This document shows, in pieces, positions 44,327-56,514 of a stretch of DNA of 64,000 nt (positions are counted from its first letter, which is position 1; the number at the start of each line of letters is the position of its first letter). A program made the translations under genes and the position numbers. The notes beneath the pieces are model-generated. The model ran no database searches. It was not told the origin of the DNA and saw nothing but the letters and a program-made list of their open reading frames with translations. Source of the stretch: Shewanella morhuae (GTDB taxonomy: Bacteria > Pseudomonadota > Gammaproteobacteria > Enterobacterales > Shewanellaceae); contig NZ_FTNN01000008.1 in assembly GCF_900156405.1 (NCBI RefSeq), positions 1 through 64,000 of the forward strand, read 5' to 3'.

Positions 44327-46966
44327 ATGAGTTGTTTAACCTTAACGGCTAAAGCCGTGCGCGCTAGTTTAATTACTGTAGCAACAAGTAGTTTAGTTTT
44401 TTCTGGATTAAGTTTTGCAGCTGAAGAAAATACAAAAGTTGAACGTATTGAAGTTACCGGTTCTCGTATCAAACAAGTGGATATGGAAACAGTTTCACCT
44501 GTTACAGTTATTAACGCTGCCGATATTGCCATGACGGGCGAAAAAACCGTTGCAGATGTTTTGAATAACTCTGCAATTAATAGTTTTGGTTCTTGGCGTG
44601 GTATTTCCGGCTATGGTTCGGGAGCGAGTTCGACCAGTAATGTCAATTTACGAGGCTTAGGATCTTCAGCAACATTGGTATTACTTGATGGTCGTCGTAT
44701 GCCGGGCACTAGCTCGAGCTCAGGCTCTGTGGCAGATACATCTTCAATTCCAATGGCTATTGTAGAACGTATTGAAATTCTTAGAGATGGCGCTTCAGCT
44801 GTTTATGGTTCTGATGCGGTTGCTGGCGTGATTAACATCATCACCAAGAAAGAATTCCAAGGAGTGCAGCTTGATTACAGTACTGAGCAACCGAGTGTAG
44901 AAGGTGGGGACGCCAATCGTTTATCAATTGCAACGGGTTACAATACAGACAAAGGCAACATTACATTAACCTATGAATATTATGATACTAAAGCTGTAAT
45001 GGATCGTGATATTTGGAGAGTTAACGATCCAAGTTATAACTCTTTGAGTAGCTTTAGCTCGGTGCCTAATGGTAAAGCGGCTTCGAGTTGGGTCAGTAAT
45101 GCGGATTTATGCCAACAAACCGAAAATACATCAATGGATGATGCGAGTGGTCGTTGTTTATATGATCCTGGCAGTGTGACTAAATTATTTGGTGACCAAA
45201 CTCGTAATTCTGTTTTATCTAATTTCAACTATGAAATTACAGAAGATATTAAATTTAGAGGTCGGGCATCCGCTTCATTAGCAGAAACTGAGTCTCGTTA
45301 TGCGGGCACGCCAGTATCGACTAATTACCCTGTAATGGATGCCGGTAATAAATTTAATCCTATCGGTGAGGATATGACGCTTTATATGCGCGGTGCGCAA
45401 CTTGGCGAGCGTGACACGTTAACTGAAACCAATAATTTTGATATTTTAGCCGGTTTCTTGGGCACGATTAATGTTGGCGACGGGATTGATTGGGAATTAA
45501 ATGCTCAGCACGCTGCATCGACAACTAATAGCTTTAATTATAACTTGCTAAACGACGATATCATTCAACAGGGAATTGATTCAGAGCAATATGATATTTT
45601 TAATACCTCTGGTATGAATTATGAGCAGTGGAATCAGCAGATGACAGAACTGTATCGTAAAGCGGCGCATACAGGAGTTTATCAAGGCAAGTTTGAAAGT
45701 ACACAGTTTGATGGATTGGCTTCTGCTTTGTTGATAGAAGAAGACGATTTTTCTGTGGCTATGGTGGGTGGACTTGAATATGAAATGATCAAGTTCAAGC
45801 AAACCAGCGATCCAGAGTCAGCTGCGGGAATTATTTCTGGTGGTTCAGGTGGTGATGATGTTGATGCCACACGCGATCGTAGTGCGGCGTATTTAGAGTT
45901 TCAAGTTGGTTTACCCGCCAATGTTGAGTTTTCTGCGGCAGTGCGTTATGAGCGTTATGAGCAGGAAGGTGCGTTAACTGGCCCTCAAGGTGCCGTGGTT
46001 AACTCATCAACTTTCGATGCCGTGGTGCCTAAGTTTGGTTTGAGCTGGCGACCAGTGGACACTTTACTGTTGCGTGCGAGCTATGGTGACTCATTCCGCG
46101 CACCTAATATGAGCGAAATGTTCTCGTCTCAGTCTTTAAGTTTTGAGAAGAGTGTTGATTCTCTCTGGTGTAATCAATCTGGTAATGTGGATGCAATATA
46201 TTGTAATACCAATAACCAACATAAAACTTGGTACGGCGGTAATCCAGATTTAGAAGCGGAAGAAGGTAATTCATTAACCTTGGGTGGCGTCTGGAACGTT
46301 AGTGATGCATGGAACTTAGAACTGTCTTATTACTCAATTACCTATGACAATAAGATTGAATCTATTGATGTCGATGATATCTTACGTGATGAAATCAAAA
46401 GTGGTTCATCTCCCTATGTTACTCGTGGCCCAGATGGCAAAATTGAATATATTGAAGCTGGAGTTCGCAACTTAGCGACAGTTGAAACCTCTGGTATTGA
46501 TTTTGTGACGGCATACAACTTTGAGACCGGTTTTGGTGATTTCAATTTTAAGCTGGACTTGACGCATGTGCTTGACTTTAAAAAGCAAGATAATGCCGAT
46601 GCTGAAATGATTGATTATGCGGGTCTGACTGATACTCCAGATTGGCGTGGTAACTTTGCCACAAGCTGGAAATATGACGATTTCTCAGCCGCTTGGACAG
46701 TTGTATATATCGGTAGCCAATCAGCGGGTTATTATAATGAGTTAGAAGAAACCGACCGTTATGTCGATTACTCTAGCTACTTTAAACATAATATCCAACT
46801 TGCTTATAGTCATGCTTATAACGGTTCAATTACAGTAGGGGTTAATAATGTGTTTGATGCTGAAACACCACACAGCTACAACTATGCCGATTATCGTGAT
46901 GTGAACGTAGGTTTATATGATGTGTTAGGTCGTACTTATTACCTGAGACTTAACCAAAAGTTTTAA
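44327..46966 (+). CDS. TonB-dependent outer-membrane receptor
   Basis: An 879-residue receptor. After a signal peptide (to ~FAAEE) comes the plug (VERIEVTGSRIKQVDMETVSPVTVINA), with NVNLRGLGSSATLVLLDGRRM and the VERIEILRDGASAVYGSDAVAGVINIIT block. The C-terminal barrel ends YYLRLNQKF with terminal Phe. This plug type is common in receptors for peptides or carbohydrates rather than siderophores, but the ligand is unknown. AAGGAG lies 6 nt before ATG 44327; the TTG at 44324 is also in frame. No TonB or ABC partner is adjacent. Confidence 0.93.
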   Translation: MSCLTLTAKAVRASLITVATSSLVFSGLSFAAEENTKVERIEVTGSRIKQVDMETVSPVTVINAADIAMTGEKTVADVLNNSAINSFGSWRGISGYGSGASSTSNVNLRGLGSSATLVLLDGRRMPGTSSSSGSVADTSSIPMAIVERIEILRDGASAVYGSDAVAGVINIITKKEFQGVQLDYSTEQPSVEGGDANRLSIATGYNTDKGNITLTYEYYDTKAVMDRDIWRVNDPSYNSLSSFSSVPNGKAASSWVSNADLCQQTENTSMDDASGRCLYDPGSVTKLFGDQTRNSVLSNFNYEITEDIKFRGRASASLAETESRYAGTPVSTNYPVMDAGNKFNPIGEDMTLYMRGAQLGERDTLTETNNFDILAGFLGTINVGDGIDWELNAQHAASTTNSFNYNLLNDDIIQQGIDSEQYDIFNTSGMNYEQWNQQMTELYRKAAHTGVYQGKFESTQFDGLASALLIEEDDFSVAMVGGLEYEMIKFKQTSDPESAAGIISGGSGGDDVDATRDRSAAYLEFQVGLPANVEFSAAVRYERYEQEGALTGPQGAVVNSSTFDAVVPKFGLSWRPVDTLLLRASYGDSFRAPNMSEMFSSQSLSFEKSVDSLWCNQSGNVDAIYCNTNNQHKTWYGGNPDLEAEEGNSLTLGGVWNVSDAWNLELSYYSITYDNKIESIDVDDILRDEIKSGSSPYVTRGPDGKIEYIEAGVRNLATVETSGIDFVTAYNFETGFGDFNFKLDLTHVLDFKKQDNADAEMIDYAGLTDTPDWRGNFATSWKYDDFSAAWTVVYIGSQSAGYYNELEETDRYVDYSSYFKHNIQLAYSHAYNGSITVGVNNVFDAETPHSYNYADYRDVNVGLYDVLGRTYYLRLNQKF

Positions 46967-46991
46967 GTTATCCGCCTCCCTGGGTAACCCA

Positions 46992-47016
46992 AACCTCCGC
47001 TTGCGGAGGTTTTTTT
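46992..47016 (+). terminator. Terminator after the TonB receptor gene
   Basis: AACCTCCGC and GCGGAGGTT with a TT loop, followed by TTTTTT. It also lies just past the convergent HU-like gene. Confidence 0.95.
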
Positions 47017-47045
47017 GCACAAAAATTCATATACTTTCTTCAATT

Positions 47046-47321
47046 CTAGCGATTAATTTGCAGTTTTAATGTGGTTGAGGCTTTAAAGCTTGGTTGGTTG
47101 TAACCGTCAATTTCAATGGCCTCACCCGTTTGCGGATGGCAACCGGTTTTAGCTAAATGGTATCTCAGCTCAAAAGTGCCAAATTGTGGCAGGAAGATTT
47201 TTTCGCCTTCACTCAAGGCTATGTGGATCTGTTGCAATATCTGCTCAACCACAGGTTTAGTGCTCGCTTGTGAGGCATTAAGCTCAGCTGCAATACGTCG
47301 GACAAGTTGTGCTTTGTTCAT
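47046..47321 (-). CDS. HU family DNA-binding protein
   Basis: A 91-residue nucleoid protein beginning MNKAQLVRRIAAEL with the beta-arm region LPQFGTFELRYHLAKTGCHPQTGEAIEI and FKASTTLKLQ at the end. It differs from canonical HU-alpha/beta in the arm (no RNP motif seen) and is probably a divergent HU/IHF-like paralogue. ATG 47321 has AGAGG upstream; an in-frame start at 47360 adds a tail without a site. Confidence 0.82.
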   Translation of the reverse strand: MNKAQLVRRIAAELNASQASTKPVVEQILQQIHIALSEGEKIFLPQFGTFELRYHLAKTGCHPQTGEAIEIDGYNQPSFKASTTLKLQINR

Positions 47322-47556
47322 ACAAACCTCTGAAATCAGCTTAAGTTCAATCGAGGGCAAGTTATAACAAGCGTATTATCATATTGGAAGTCATAGCGAG
47401 TGCAGAGTGCGAGAGTGGTTATTTATTGGCAGGTTTGTAGTGCGTAAGATAATTGATGTTTATAGTTTGTCGTAAACATTGTTGGTTTTAGGTTTTTATT
47501 TTAAGCGTTATCGCTTAAACGCAAAGTGTACTGCGCTTAAGCGATAAGTGTTTAAC

Positions 47557-48468
47557 CTACGAAAATAGGGTTTCTTCTAACGTGCGACCTTTAAGGAGCA
47601 TTTTATATTGCCATTTATGTTGGTTGAAGAGGCTAAATAGATGCATTTCAATATCGCTGTCCTGAGATTTATCTTCATCAATGGCAAGCTGGATAATAAA
47701 TACATTGCTCTGTTTTGAGCTAATGTTGACCACACCCGCCAGTTTGGCCACTTCCGCTTGCAGTAACTCACTATCACAGCTTTGCATGGTTAAGGTGAGG
47801 TAATCGCTACCGGTCGATGCATGCATCGATACGGCTTGGCTTAGCTGGCCTTTATCTAAATACAACACTTGATCGCATAGCTTTTCGAGCTCATCAAGAT
47901 TATGGGAGCTGATCATAAAGGTAGTAGTGGGCGATAAAGCTTTGACCAGTTCGCGGACTTTTTTTGCATTAGCAGGGTCGAGTCCCGCGGTCGGCTCATC
48001 TAATAACACTAACTCGGGTGAGCCAATTAGCGCCTGTGCAATCGATACCCGTTTACTCATGCCGTGGCTGAGGCTCGGTGGTTTTTGTTCTGCAACATCG
48101 GCTAAATCAACTAAAGCCAATACGCGAATCGCTTCATGTTTGGCTTGTTCTGCACTCATACCTTGCAGCCGCGCGAAAAAGCAGAGTTGGCTCACAATCG
48201 TCAGGTTAGGATCCAGTGCAGCATCTTGCGGCAGCGCGGCAATTTTACCCAGTAGCTTAGGGCTGTTAGGCGCTTCGCCGAGTATGGTTATGCTGCCAGC
48301 ACTTGGGGATAAATAACCGCATAACAGACTAAATAGGGTAGTTTTACCCGCGCCATTTGGACCTACAAGCGCGATAGGTGCTCCTGCTTCTAGGCTAAAG
48401 TTAACATTATTCAGCGCTTTTTTACTGCCGTAAAATTGTGATAGTCCTTGGCATTGGATCAGACTCAT
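47557..48468 (-). CDS. ABC transporter ATP-binding subunit
   Basis: A 303-residue ATPase: Walker A GPNGAGKTTLFSLL (~36), the signature SLSHGMSKRVSIAQAL, Walker B LVLLDEPTAGLDP and the H-loop ISSHNLDEL. A C-terminal ~90-residue extension follows. The start overlaps the stop of the permease gene by 4 bp, so they are translationally coupled. Small ABC-2-type exporters like this may move lipids, peptides or antibiotics; the substrate is unknown. Confidence 0.9.
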   Translation of the reverse strand: MSLIQCQGLSQFYGSKKALNNVNFSLEAGAPIALVGPNGAGKTTLFSLLCGYLSPSAGSITILGEAPNSPKLLGKIAALPQDAALDPNLTIVSQLCFFARLQGMSAEQAKHEAIRVLALVDLADVAEQKPPSLSHGMSKRVSIAQALIGSPELVLLDEPTAGLDPANAKKVRELVKALSPTTTFMISSHNLDELEKLCDQVLYLDKGQLSQAVSMHASTGSDYLTLTMQSCDSELLQAEVAKLAGVVNISSKQSNVFIIQLAIDEDKSQDSDIEMHLFSLFNQHKWQYKMLLKGRTLEETLFS

Positions 48469-49295
48469 AGCGAGCTCCTTTGCATATAAATTCTGCCGAG
48501 CAAGAGGGCTGCAGCGGTTTGTAACAGTGGAATAGGTGCGTAGACTAAGCTGTAAAGACCATTAGTATTGAGCATATTCGATAACTGAGCACCGGGTAAT
48601 ATCCATTGTAGCTGTGCCAGTACGCTCGCTTGACTGCTTAATATCATGATAGCAATAGAAATCACAGTCCATAAGATAGTGGCAAACACCATTGCTTGGC
48701 GCGCCGTGCGCGCATATAAAGACAATAAGGTCATCACTGCCGTGTAGGGCAAGATCACTATGATGAGGTTAAGGCCAACTAAGGCGCCAGAGCTTAATGC
48801 TGGTAACAAGAGTTGGCTGTCACGGCTGAGCGCGAGTACGACTGTGGCGATAATCGTTAATAGGATAAGCAAACTCTGGATTAAAATTTGGCCGAGAAAA
48901 CGACCAAATAATAAGCTGTCGCGACTGGTGCGTATGGTTAAAAACCGCAGTGTGCCACGGGTTTTATCCGAGGAAAATTGATCCGCAGCAATTAAAATAC
49001 TAAACATCGGGAACAAGTACAGTGCAAAACACCAAAACACGGCCATTTCTGCTACCGGCCACTCAAAGAGTACATTGAGGGTGTTGACGCCAAATAAGCC
49101 ATCAATGATATCTTTCACATTAGGCTGCAACAACATGGCTGATGCGCTTTGAATGGGATATAGCAGTAATACGCCCCAGACTAAAGCGAAGGCAAGTAAG
49201 GCGATGATCCCTCGGGTGTTGAATAAAAATTTTCGCAGTTCAAACATGGCGATGAGAAGCATGTTGTTGAAACTACTCGGTGGATTATGGGTCAT
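48465..49295 (-). CDS. ABC-2 type transporter permease
   Basis: A 276-residue membrane protein with six predicted helices, following the NosY/ABC-2 pattern: FNTRGIIALLAFALVWGVLLLYP, FLTIRTSRDSLLFGRFL (the coupling region) and late LLGRIYMQRSSL. It is the partner of the overlapping ATPase gene downstream. The order permease then ATPase on one transcript is clear. Confidence 0.86.
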   Translation of the reverse strand: MTHNPPSSFNNMLLIAMFELRKFLFNTRGIIALLAFALVWGVLLLYPIQSASAMLLQPNVKDIIDGLFGVNTLNVLFEWPVAEMAVFWCFALYLFPMFSILIAADQFSSDKTRGTLRFLTIRTSRDSLLFGRFLGQILIQSLLILLTIIATVVLALSRDSQLLLPALSSGALVGLNLIIVILPYTAVMTLLSLYARTARQAMVFATILWTVISIAIMILSSQASVLAQLQWILPGAQLSNMLNTNGLYSLVYAPIPLLQTAAALLLGRIYMQRSSL

Positions 49296-49448
49296 GTGCT
49301 TTCTCTATTATTCTTGGCGCTAAAATTTAGGGAGGTTAAATATCTGCCCTTGGGTGAATACGCATCGATAGACATGCTCAGGTAGACAATGGCTCAGCCT
49401 ATTAGTGCCATTCGACTTAGATGTAAATGGCACATGTTTCCACAATAC

Positions 49449-50138
49449 TTAGCTCAACGAGGCGATTAGCTCATCGAGTTTTTGTGTTAGCTCATCGAGT
49501 TTTTGTGTTAGCTCGGCGACTTGCTGCTCAAGCTCGGTCACTCTTTTGACTAGCGCAGGTGGCTCAGACTCGGCAGATATATGGGGATTGCTTGTCGTCA
49601 CATGAAATGATGAGCTAACACTTTCTAACTGCGCAGAAGCTGCTGAGAACAATTCCATATAGCGGGATTCGCGGCGGCCAGCTTCTCTGGGCAATTGTTT
49701 TAAAAACGGTTTTTCACGGCTCATCAATTGGCGGATACAATCTTCTACTTCGACAACGTCTTTAAACTCGTGCAAACGATTGCTGCGAGTGCGTAACTCT
49801 CCGGGTGTTTGTGGGCCACGTAATAACAGCAAACAGACAATGGCGAGCGCTGCGGGTGACAGTTGCAGTTCGCTGAATTCAGTATTGCAGAATCGATGCT
49901 TATATTTGACCACACGACTGCCAAATCCCGATTGTTCACTAAGTAAACGCTTTTTAGTGAGGGAATCGAGGGCAATTTGTACTTGGGTTTCGCTAAGATC
50001 GAGTACCGGCTCGCGACTGGTTTTTTGATTGCAGGCTAAGGTGAGTGAGTTTAACGAGAGTGGATATTGCTCTGGGGTGGTGATTTCTTTCTCAAGCAGG
50101 CATCCGATGACTCTGGCTTCGTGTAACGTGAGTTCCAT
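49449..50138 (-). CDS. yceH: YceH family protein (DUF480)
   Basis: A 229-residue protein with two winged-helix repeats ([43 protein letters not shown], then [27 protein letters not shown]) and a C-terminal coiled coil. The tail contains two identical copies of one heptad (ELTQKLD), encoded by an exact 21-bp tandem duplication at 49469-49510. The family is of unknown function. GGAG lies upstream of the ATG. Confidence 0.9.
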   Translation of the reverse strand: MELTLHEARVIGCLLEKEITTPEQYPLSLNSLTLACNQKTSREPVLDLSETQVQIALDSLTKKRLLSEQSGFGSRVVKYKHRFCNTEFSELQLSPAALAIVCLLLLRGPQTPGELRTRSNRLHEFKDVVEVEDCIRQLMSREKPFLKQLPREAGRRESRYMELFSAASAQLESVSSSFHVTTSNPHISAESEPPALVKRVTELEQQVAELTQKLDELTQKLDELIASLS

Positions 50139-50151
50139 ATAAGCTCCAAAG

Positions 50152-50188
50152 AAAAAAGCATGGCTTTGTTTATAACAGAGCCATGCTT
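50152..50188 (-). terminator. Terminator after the cvfB gene
   Basis: AAGCATGGCTTTG and CAGAGCCATGCTT arms with one wobble; on the minus strand the stem is followed by TTTTTTC. It lies 84 nt past the cvfB stop codon, before yceH. Confidence 0.85.
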
Positions 50189-50271
50189 AATATCCTAGGA
50201 GTTGTCAGTCGAACTCTGCCTTAGTGGCGCTAAACTGTACAACTTTAATGCTAAGTGCTGAATAGAGTTAA

Positions 50272-51114
50272 TTATTCTGCCGTTTCAGTTAAACGCAGAC
50301 CGTCATTATCGATACTCAGTCGGCTACTTTTAAATAGACCGCCTATTGCTTTTTTGAAGGCTTTTTTACTCATGCCAAGCTGATCGTAAATGATTTCAGC
50401 ATCGGTTTTATCGGTCAGGGGTAAAAAGCCGCCAGCTTGTTTGAGTTTAATTAAGATAATGTGGGCGTGTTTATCTAACTCTTCTTTACTGCCTTGTTGC
50501 AGCACAAGATCGATTTTCCCATCGTTGCGCACTTGTTTGATAAAGCCTTTAACTCTTTGGCCAAAACGCAGTTTTTGGAATACTTCATTTTCAAAAATCA
50601 CTCCCCAATGGGCATGATTAATAATGGCTTTGTAGCCTAAGTCTGTGGTGCCGCCAATATATAAATCAACTTGCTGACCAACGGTATAGTCTGGTTCAGT
50701 TTTATCGAGAAATTTATCGATTTTTGATGAGGCCATGATGCGCTCATCAGCGCGGTTTGCGTGTACATAGACCAGATAAGAACGGCCTTCTTCGATAGGT
50801 TTGTGTTGCTCACCAAAGGGCAATAATAAGTCTTTATCTAATCCCCAGTCTAAAAAGGCGCCATAAGGACCCGTTGCGACGGCTTTTAAGTAAGCGAATT
50901 CGCCGACCTGAGCCAGTGGGCGCCGCGTGGTAGCAATCACGATATCTTCAGAATCTAGATACAGAAACACGTCAAGCAAATCACCGACTTGGCAGTCCTT
51001 AGGGGTGACTTTGTTTGGCAGCAGTACTTGCCCTAATTCGTGTGCGTTTAAATACACACCAAAGTTGACTTGTTTTACAACCTCAAGTTTGCAGGTTTTA
51101 CCTATCTGTACCAT
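50272..51114 (-). CDS. cvfB: CvfB family S1-type RNA-binding protein
   Basis: A 280-residue cytoplasmic protein with three S1/OB modules and a C-terminal winged helix, the CvfB (YitL) plan. Modules begin GKTCKLEVVKQVNFGVYLNAHELGQVLLP (~5), VGEFAYLKAVATGPYGAFLDWG (~71) and VGQQVDLYIGG (~145). The C-terminal unit is KTDAEIIYDQLGMSKKAFKKAIGGLF. CvfB binds RNA and influences virulence-factor expression in Staphylococcus. Its role here is unknown. GAGAG precedes the ATG. Confidence 0.92.
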   Translation of the reverse strand: MVQIGKTCKLEVVKQVNFGVYLNAHELGQVLLPNKVTPKDCQVGDLLDVFLYLDSEDIVIATTRRPLAQVGEFAYLKAVATGPYGAFLDWGLDKDLLLPFGEQHKPIEEGRSYLVYVHANRADERIMASSKIDKFLDKTEPDYTVGQQVDLYIGGTTDLGYKAIINHAHWGVIFENEVFQKLRFGQRVKGFIKQVRNDGKIDLVLQQGSKEELDKHAHIILIKLKQAGGFLPLTDKTDAEIIYDQLGMSKKAFKKAIGGLFKSSRLSIDNDGLRLTETAE

Positions 51115-51704
51115 GTATCTCTCTGTGCATAATGGAATGTGATTCGGCTGCGATTATATATGTTTTGCTGCTGAAACTGCAGCATTATTGTTTTTAGGTT
51201 TTATCTTCGCCTAATTAGGTGGTTAATCCGCGCAGATTTGACTTAAGTCCAGCGGTGATGTTGGGCGAGCTATAAACGCTTTATTACTCACTGCGGATTT
51301 ACACACAAAATCTAGGGCTATTTGTAAGGGGAAATACTAGAAATTGTTACAAGTGCCATTAAAAAATATTGAACAGGCTTGCACTAGAGTTATCCTCGTA
51401 AGTCACTGATAAATAATGTGGTTATTGCGTGATGCATCTAGGGTTTGTTGCGTGAGTGTTTATTATATTTTAATGTAAAAGATTAAATGAGATTGTTACT
51501 TGCATTCTAAGACATAGCGCGGTTTAATTGCGCCGTTCAGCGACATTGCTCGTTGCAGACTCGAAAAATATTACGTGAGTAATACGCTTTTATGGTTCAG
51601 TCGTCATTAACCATGTAGTTAACAAATATCAAGTTACATGGGGTTAAGAGGGTTTTTATTAGCTAATGCACAAGCATCCATTTTTTACACTTTGCCTCAA
51701 AGTG
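51115..51704. other. Intergenic, cvfB promoter side
   Basis: About 590 bp of AT-rich DNA with no protein-like frame. It includes a TGCTGCTGAAACTGCAGCA inverted repeat near 51168 that resembles a weak hairpin. No promoter could be assigned with confidence. Confidence 0.35.
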
Positions 51705-51885
51705 TCACAATGCCAACACTCGATTGTTGTGCCATATGATGATACCGGCCTTAAGCATCTCACGTTGATCCGCATCAATTCTGGCCGCGAAGAAGCCAAT
51801 AGTCCCCTGTTAAAATAATCTTGCCTAGAGATAAACTGGTTTAGCGTTTTCGCGAGTTCAGTGTTATCGGTTGTCGTTTTCTATT
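51705..51885 (-). pseudogene. Frameshifted coding relic upstream of speA
   Basis: Minus-strand reading gives a protein-like stretch NTELAKTLNQFISRQDYFNR in one frame. Past an AGGGGA run, a different frame gives IGFFAARIDADQREMLKAG and then IIIWHNNRVLAL to a TGA at 51705-51707. Joining needs one frame shift at about 51800. There is no start codon or ribosome site upstream, so it looks like the C-terminal relic of a lost gene. I do not recognise the family. Confidence 0.4.
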
Positions 51886-52133
51886 AGTGTTACCCGTTTC
51901 TGAAGGTCTTAACTTCTTGCGAACGTCTTAAGCTGCTTGTTGGTTTGATGTTTTAAGAATATGGCTGAGGACTTTATTTGGCTTTTTGGCGCTATTTGTA
52001 CTGTTTAGCCTTAGGGTCAATACACATGAAGCAAGTAAAGATAGCTTTACTGAAGCAAGGTAATTATTTTACCTTCAAGAAGATACGATAAAATGCGCTG
52101 AGGTGAATTGTCTCTTGCGCGTTAATGAAAATC
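51886..52133. promoter_or_regulatory. speA upstream region with tandem perfect hairpins
   Basis: Two adjacent perfect dyads precede the leader: AGTAAAG-ATAG-CTTTACT at 52034-52051 and AAGGTAA-TTATT-TTACCTT at 52057-52075. Near 52088 a TAAAAT could be a -10 box, with no clear -35. Whether these act as operators or as RNA hairpins cannot be told. Confidence 0.4.
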
Positions 52134-54216
<2,083 letters not shown>

Positions 54217-54234
54217 GATTTAGTGTGTTAACAT

Positions 54235-54267
54235 AAATCAGTCTAAGGTCACTTAGGCTGATTTTTT
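54235..54267 (+). terminator. Terminator after speA
   Basis: AAATCAG-T-CTAAG pairs with CTTAG-G-CTGATTT around GTCA, followed by TTTT, 18 nt past the stop codon. Confidence 0.85.
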
Positions 54268-54360
54268 GCTTTCTAGCGCCCATAAAAGCTGACCCAGTTT
54301 AATGACGAGGTATAGCAAGAATAAGTTATCAATATCAACGACAAATGGGGTAAGGATTTG

Positions 54361-55302
54361 ATGTTTTTTGAAGGCTCAGAAAAAAAACTGGAGATTATCG
54401 TGACGGCATCTACGCCGAATTTACGCGAACTCGATGTGAGTTTTTGGTCGGCCTTAGTCAACTGCGCCCATGCTGAAATACTGTCGCACATCAGTAACCC
54501 CAAGTGCGATGCCTATCTATTGAGTGAGTCTAGCTTGTTTGTGTGGCATGACCGGTTCCTTATACTTACCTGCGGTACTAGCACCTTAGTGGACGCCGCT
54601 TGTTATTTTATTGATGCGCTTGGTTCATCCTCAATGGCGCTGGTGAGTTACCAGCGAAAAAATGAATACCAAGCACATTTGCAAGCCAGCAGTTTTGCTG
54701 ATGATATTAGCAAGCTGCGGCAACGTATTGCAGGTAATGCGTGTCGAGTGGGGCATTTAGACAGTCACCATCATTATTTTTTCTGCTCTGATAGCGATTA
54801 TCAAGCAGCAAAAAATGACTGCACGAGTGAGCTATTGATGTACCACATTCGTGGCGAGCTCGCCGACTATCTTAATGGTGGCCCACACAGTTGTGATGAG
54901 TTGTGCGCTGCATTTAGATTTAAGTATTTATTTCCTGAATTTGAGATAGACGCGCATTTATTTACCCCTACAGGTTTTTCGATGAACGGCTTGTGGGGAA
55001 AATATTATGTTACTTTGCATGTTACGCCACAAAGCGACAAGACTTGTGCAAGCTCTTACGTGAGTTTTGAAACTAATCTTGATTTAGCGCGGTATTCTCA
55101 CCATCTGTTGGGGCGATTATTAACGCTGTTTGCCCCCGAGAGCTGGGATATTATCAATTTTAATACTGATTATTCAACGCAGGAATTTCCTGCCCATTTA
55201 TGCTTAGCGAGTGGCTCATTCACGACTGAGCAAGGTTATCATATCGGTTTTAGTCACTATCAGCAGTTGCAAACTGAAGTGCTGATCCCTGAACTCATGT
55301 AA
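54361..55302 (+). CDS. S-adenosylmethionine decarboxylase proenzyme, eukaryotic type
   Basis: A 313-residue pyruvoyl enzyme of the eukaryotic AdoMetDC family (PF01536), not the short bacterial SpeD. The start [11 protein letters not shown] matches the eukaryotic FFEGTEKLLEV, with both processing Glu (residues 4 and 7). Self-cleavage would occur in LLSESSLF between Glu56 and Ser57. The catalytic Cys is in TCGTST (Cys71). GFSMNG (Ser207) and TLHVTP (His220), followed by SYVSFETNL, match the remaining catalytic pair. It makes decarboxylated AdoMet, the aminopropyl donor for spermidine. AAGG lies 5 nt before the ATG. The stop is 29 bp from speB. Confidence 0.93.
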   Translation: MFFEGSEKKLEIIVTASTPNLRELDVSFWSALVNCAHAEILSHISNPKCDAYLLSESSLFVWHDRFLILTCGTSTLVDAACYFIDALGSSSMALVSYQRKNEYQAHLQASSFADDISKLRQRIAGNACRVGHLDSHHHYFFCSDSDYQAAKNDCTSELLMYHIRGELADYLNGGPHSCDELCAAFRFKYLFPEFEIDAHLFTPTGFSMNGLWGKYYVTLHVTPQSDKTCASSYVSFETNLDLARYSHHLLGRLLTLFAPESWDIINFNTDYSTQEFPAHLCLASGSFTTEQGYHIGFSHYQQLQTEVLIPELM

Positions 55303-55331
55303 ATTTTTGGCGTTTGCTTTTGGGAGTGTGT

Positions 55332-56264
55332 ATGACCACGATTGCTGATAAACCAGATTATTCACTGTATTCCAACGCGTTTGGTTATTTACGCCAACCG
55401 CTTAACTTCAAACCACTGGAAAGTGATGCTAACGTTGTTGTGATTGGTTTACCATTTGATATGGCAACCACAGGACGTTCTGGCGGCCGTATGGGCCCAG
55501 ATGCAATCCGCCGTGCATCGGTTAACTTAGCCTGGGAAGACACTCGTTGGCCTTGGGATTTTAGCCTAAGTAAAAGTATTAACATTGTTGATGCAGGTGA
55601 CCTAGTCTTTAACTGTGGTGATGCTGAAGATTTTACCCAGCGTTTAGAAGCCTTTGCGACTCAAGTGCTGGATGCTGGCAAAACCCTGTTAAGTTTTGGT
55701 GGCGATCACTTTGTGACGCTGCCTTTGCTGCGTGCCCACTATAAAAAATACGGCAAAATGGCACTATTGCATTTCGATGCACATACCGACACTTATAGCC
55801 AAGGTAGCAAGTACGATCACGGCACTATGTTCTACCATGCACCACGTGAAGGGCTTATCGACCCTGCGCATTCTGTGCAAGTGGGTATTCGTACTGAGTA
55901 CAAGCGTGAAACCCATAGTTATCAGGTCATTGATGCCGCCACCGCTAACGACATCACCGCCGATGACATAGTGGCACAAATTCGTGCTCGGGTAGGTGAC
56001 ATGCCGTTATATGTAACCTTTGATATCGACTGTTTAGACCCAGCATTCGCCCCTGGTACTGGCACGCCTGTATGCGGTGGTTTAAGCAGCGATAAAGCGA
56101 TGAAAATCATCCGGGGTTTACGTGGTATGAACATTGTGGGTATGGATGTAGTAGAAGTCGCGCCCGCTTATGATTCTGCCGACATTACGGCATTAGCCGG
56201 CGCAACGCTGGGCCTTGAAATGCTACATGTGTGGGCCGTTGGCAAAGGCTTAGTTAAAAAGTAA
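55332..56264 (+). CDS. speB: Agmatinase
   Basis: A 310-residue ureohydrolase splitting agmatine into putrescine and urea. The binuclear manganese site is visible as [18 protein letters not shown] and [17 protein letters not shown]. The signature [19 protein letters not shown] near the N-terminus matches the agmatinase/formiminoglutamase group, and context with speA supports agmatinase. ATG 55332 has GGGAG 5 nt upstream. It is 29 bp past the AdoMetDC gene and probably co-transcribed with it. Confidence 0.95.
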   Translation: MTTIADKPDYSLYSNAFGYLRQPLNFKPLESDANVVVIGLPFDMATTGRSGGRMGPDAIRRASVNLAWEDTRWPWDFSLSKSINIVDAGDLVFNCGDAEDFTQRLEAFATQVLDAGKTLLSFGGDHFVTLPLLRAHYKKYGKMALLHFDAHTDTYSQGSKYDHGTMFYHAPREGLIDPAHSVQVGIRTEYKRETHSYQVIDAATANDITADDIVAQIRARVGDMPLYVTFDIDCLDPAFAPGTGTPVCGGLSSDKAMKIIRGLRGMNIVGMDVVEVAPAYDSADITALAGATLGLEMLHVWAVGKGLVKK

Positions 56265-56340
56265 CTAAGTTGAACGGTTACCATTAACCGCTGTAATGAG
56301 CACTTATCAATAAGTCGATGTTCGCGTTCAAGTTAATGAT

Positions 56341-56370
56341 AAAAGCCAAGGCGTATGTCTTGGCTTTTTT
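56341..56370 (+). terminator. Terminator after speB
   Basis: AAAAGCCAAG and CTTGGCTTTT with an 8-nt loop and T-run, about 75 nt past the stop codon. Confidence 0.88.
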
Positions 56371-56514
56371 CTTAGCATTTTTATGGATTATTGATGCCGA
56401 GAAAGGCTACGCTTTCTATTATGCGTGATAAACTTATGTCATTAATGCGATGACCTTTGGATGTAATTAAGGTTATTGTCACGATTGGACTGCCCGTTTG
56501 CTTAAGGAAACCTG

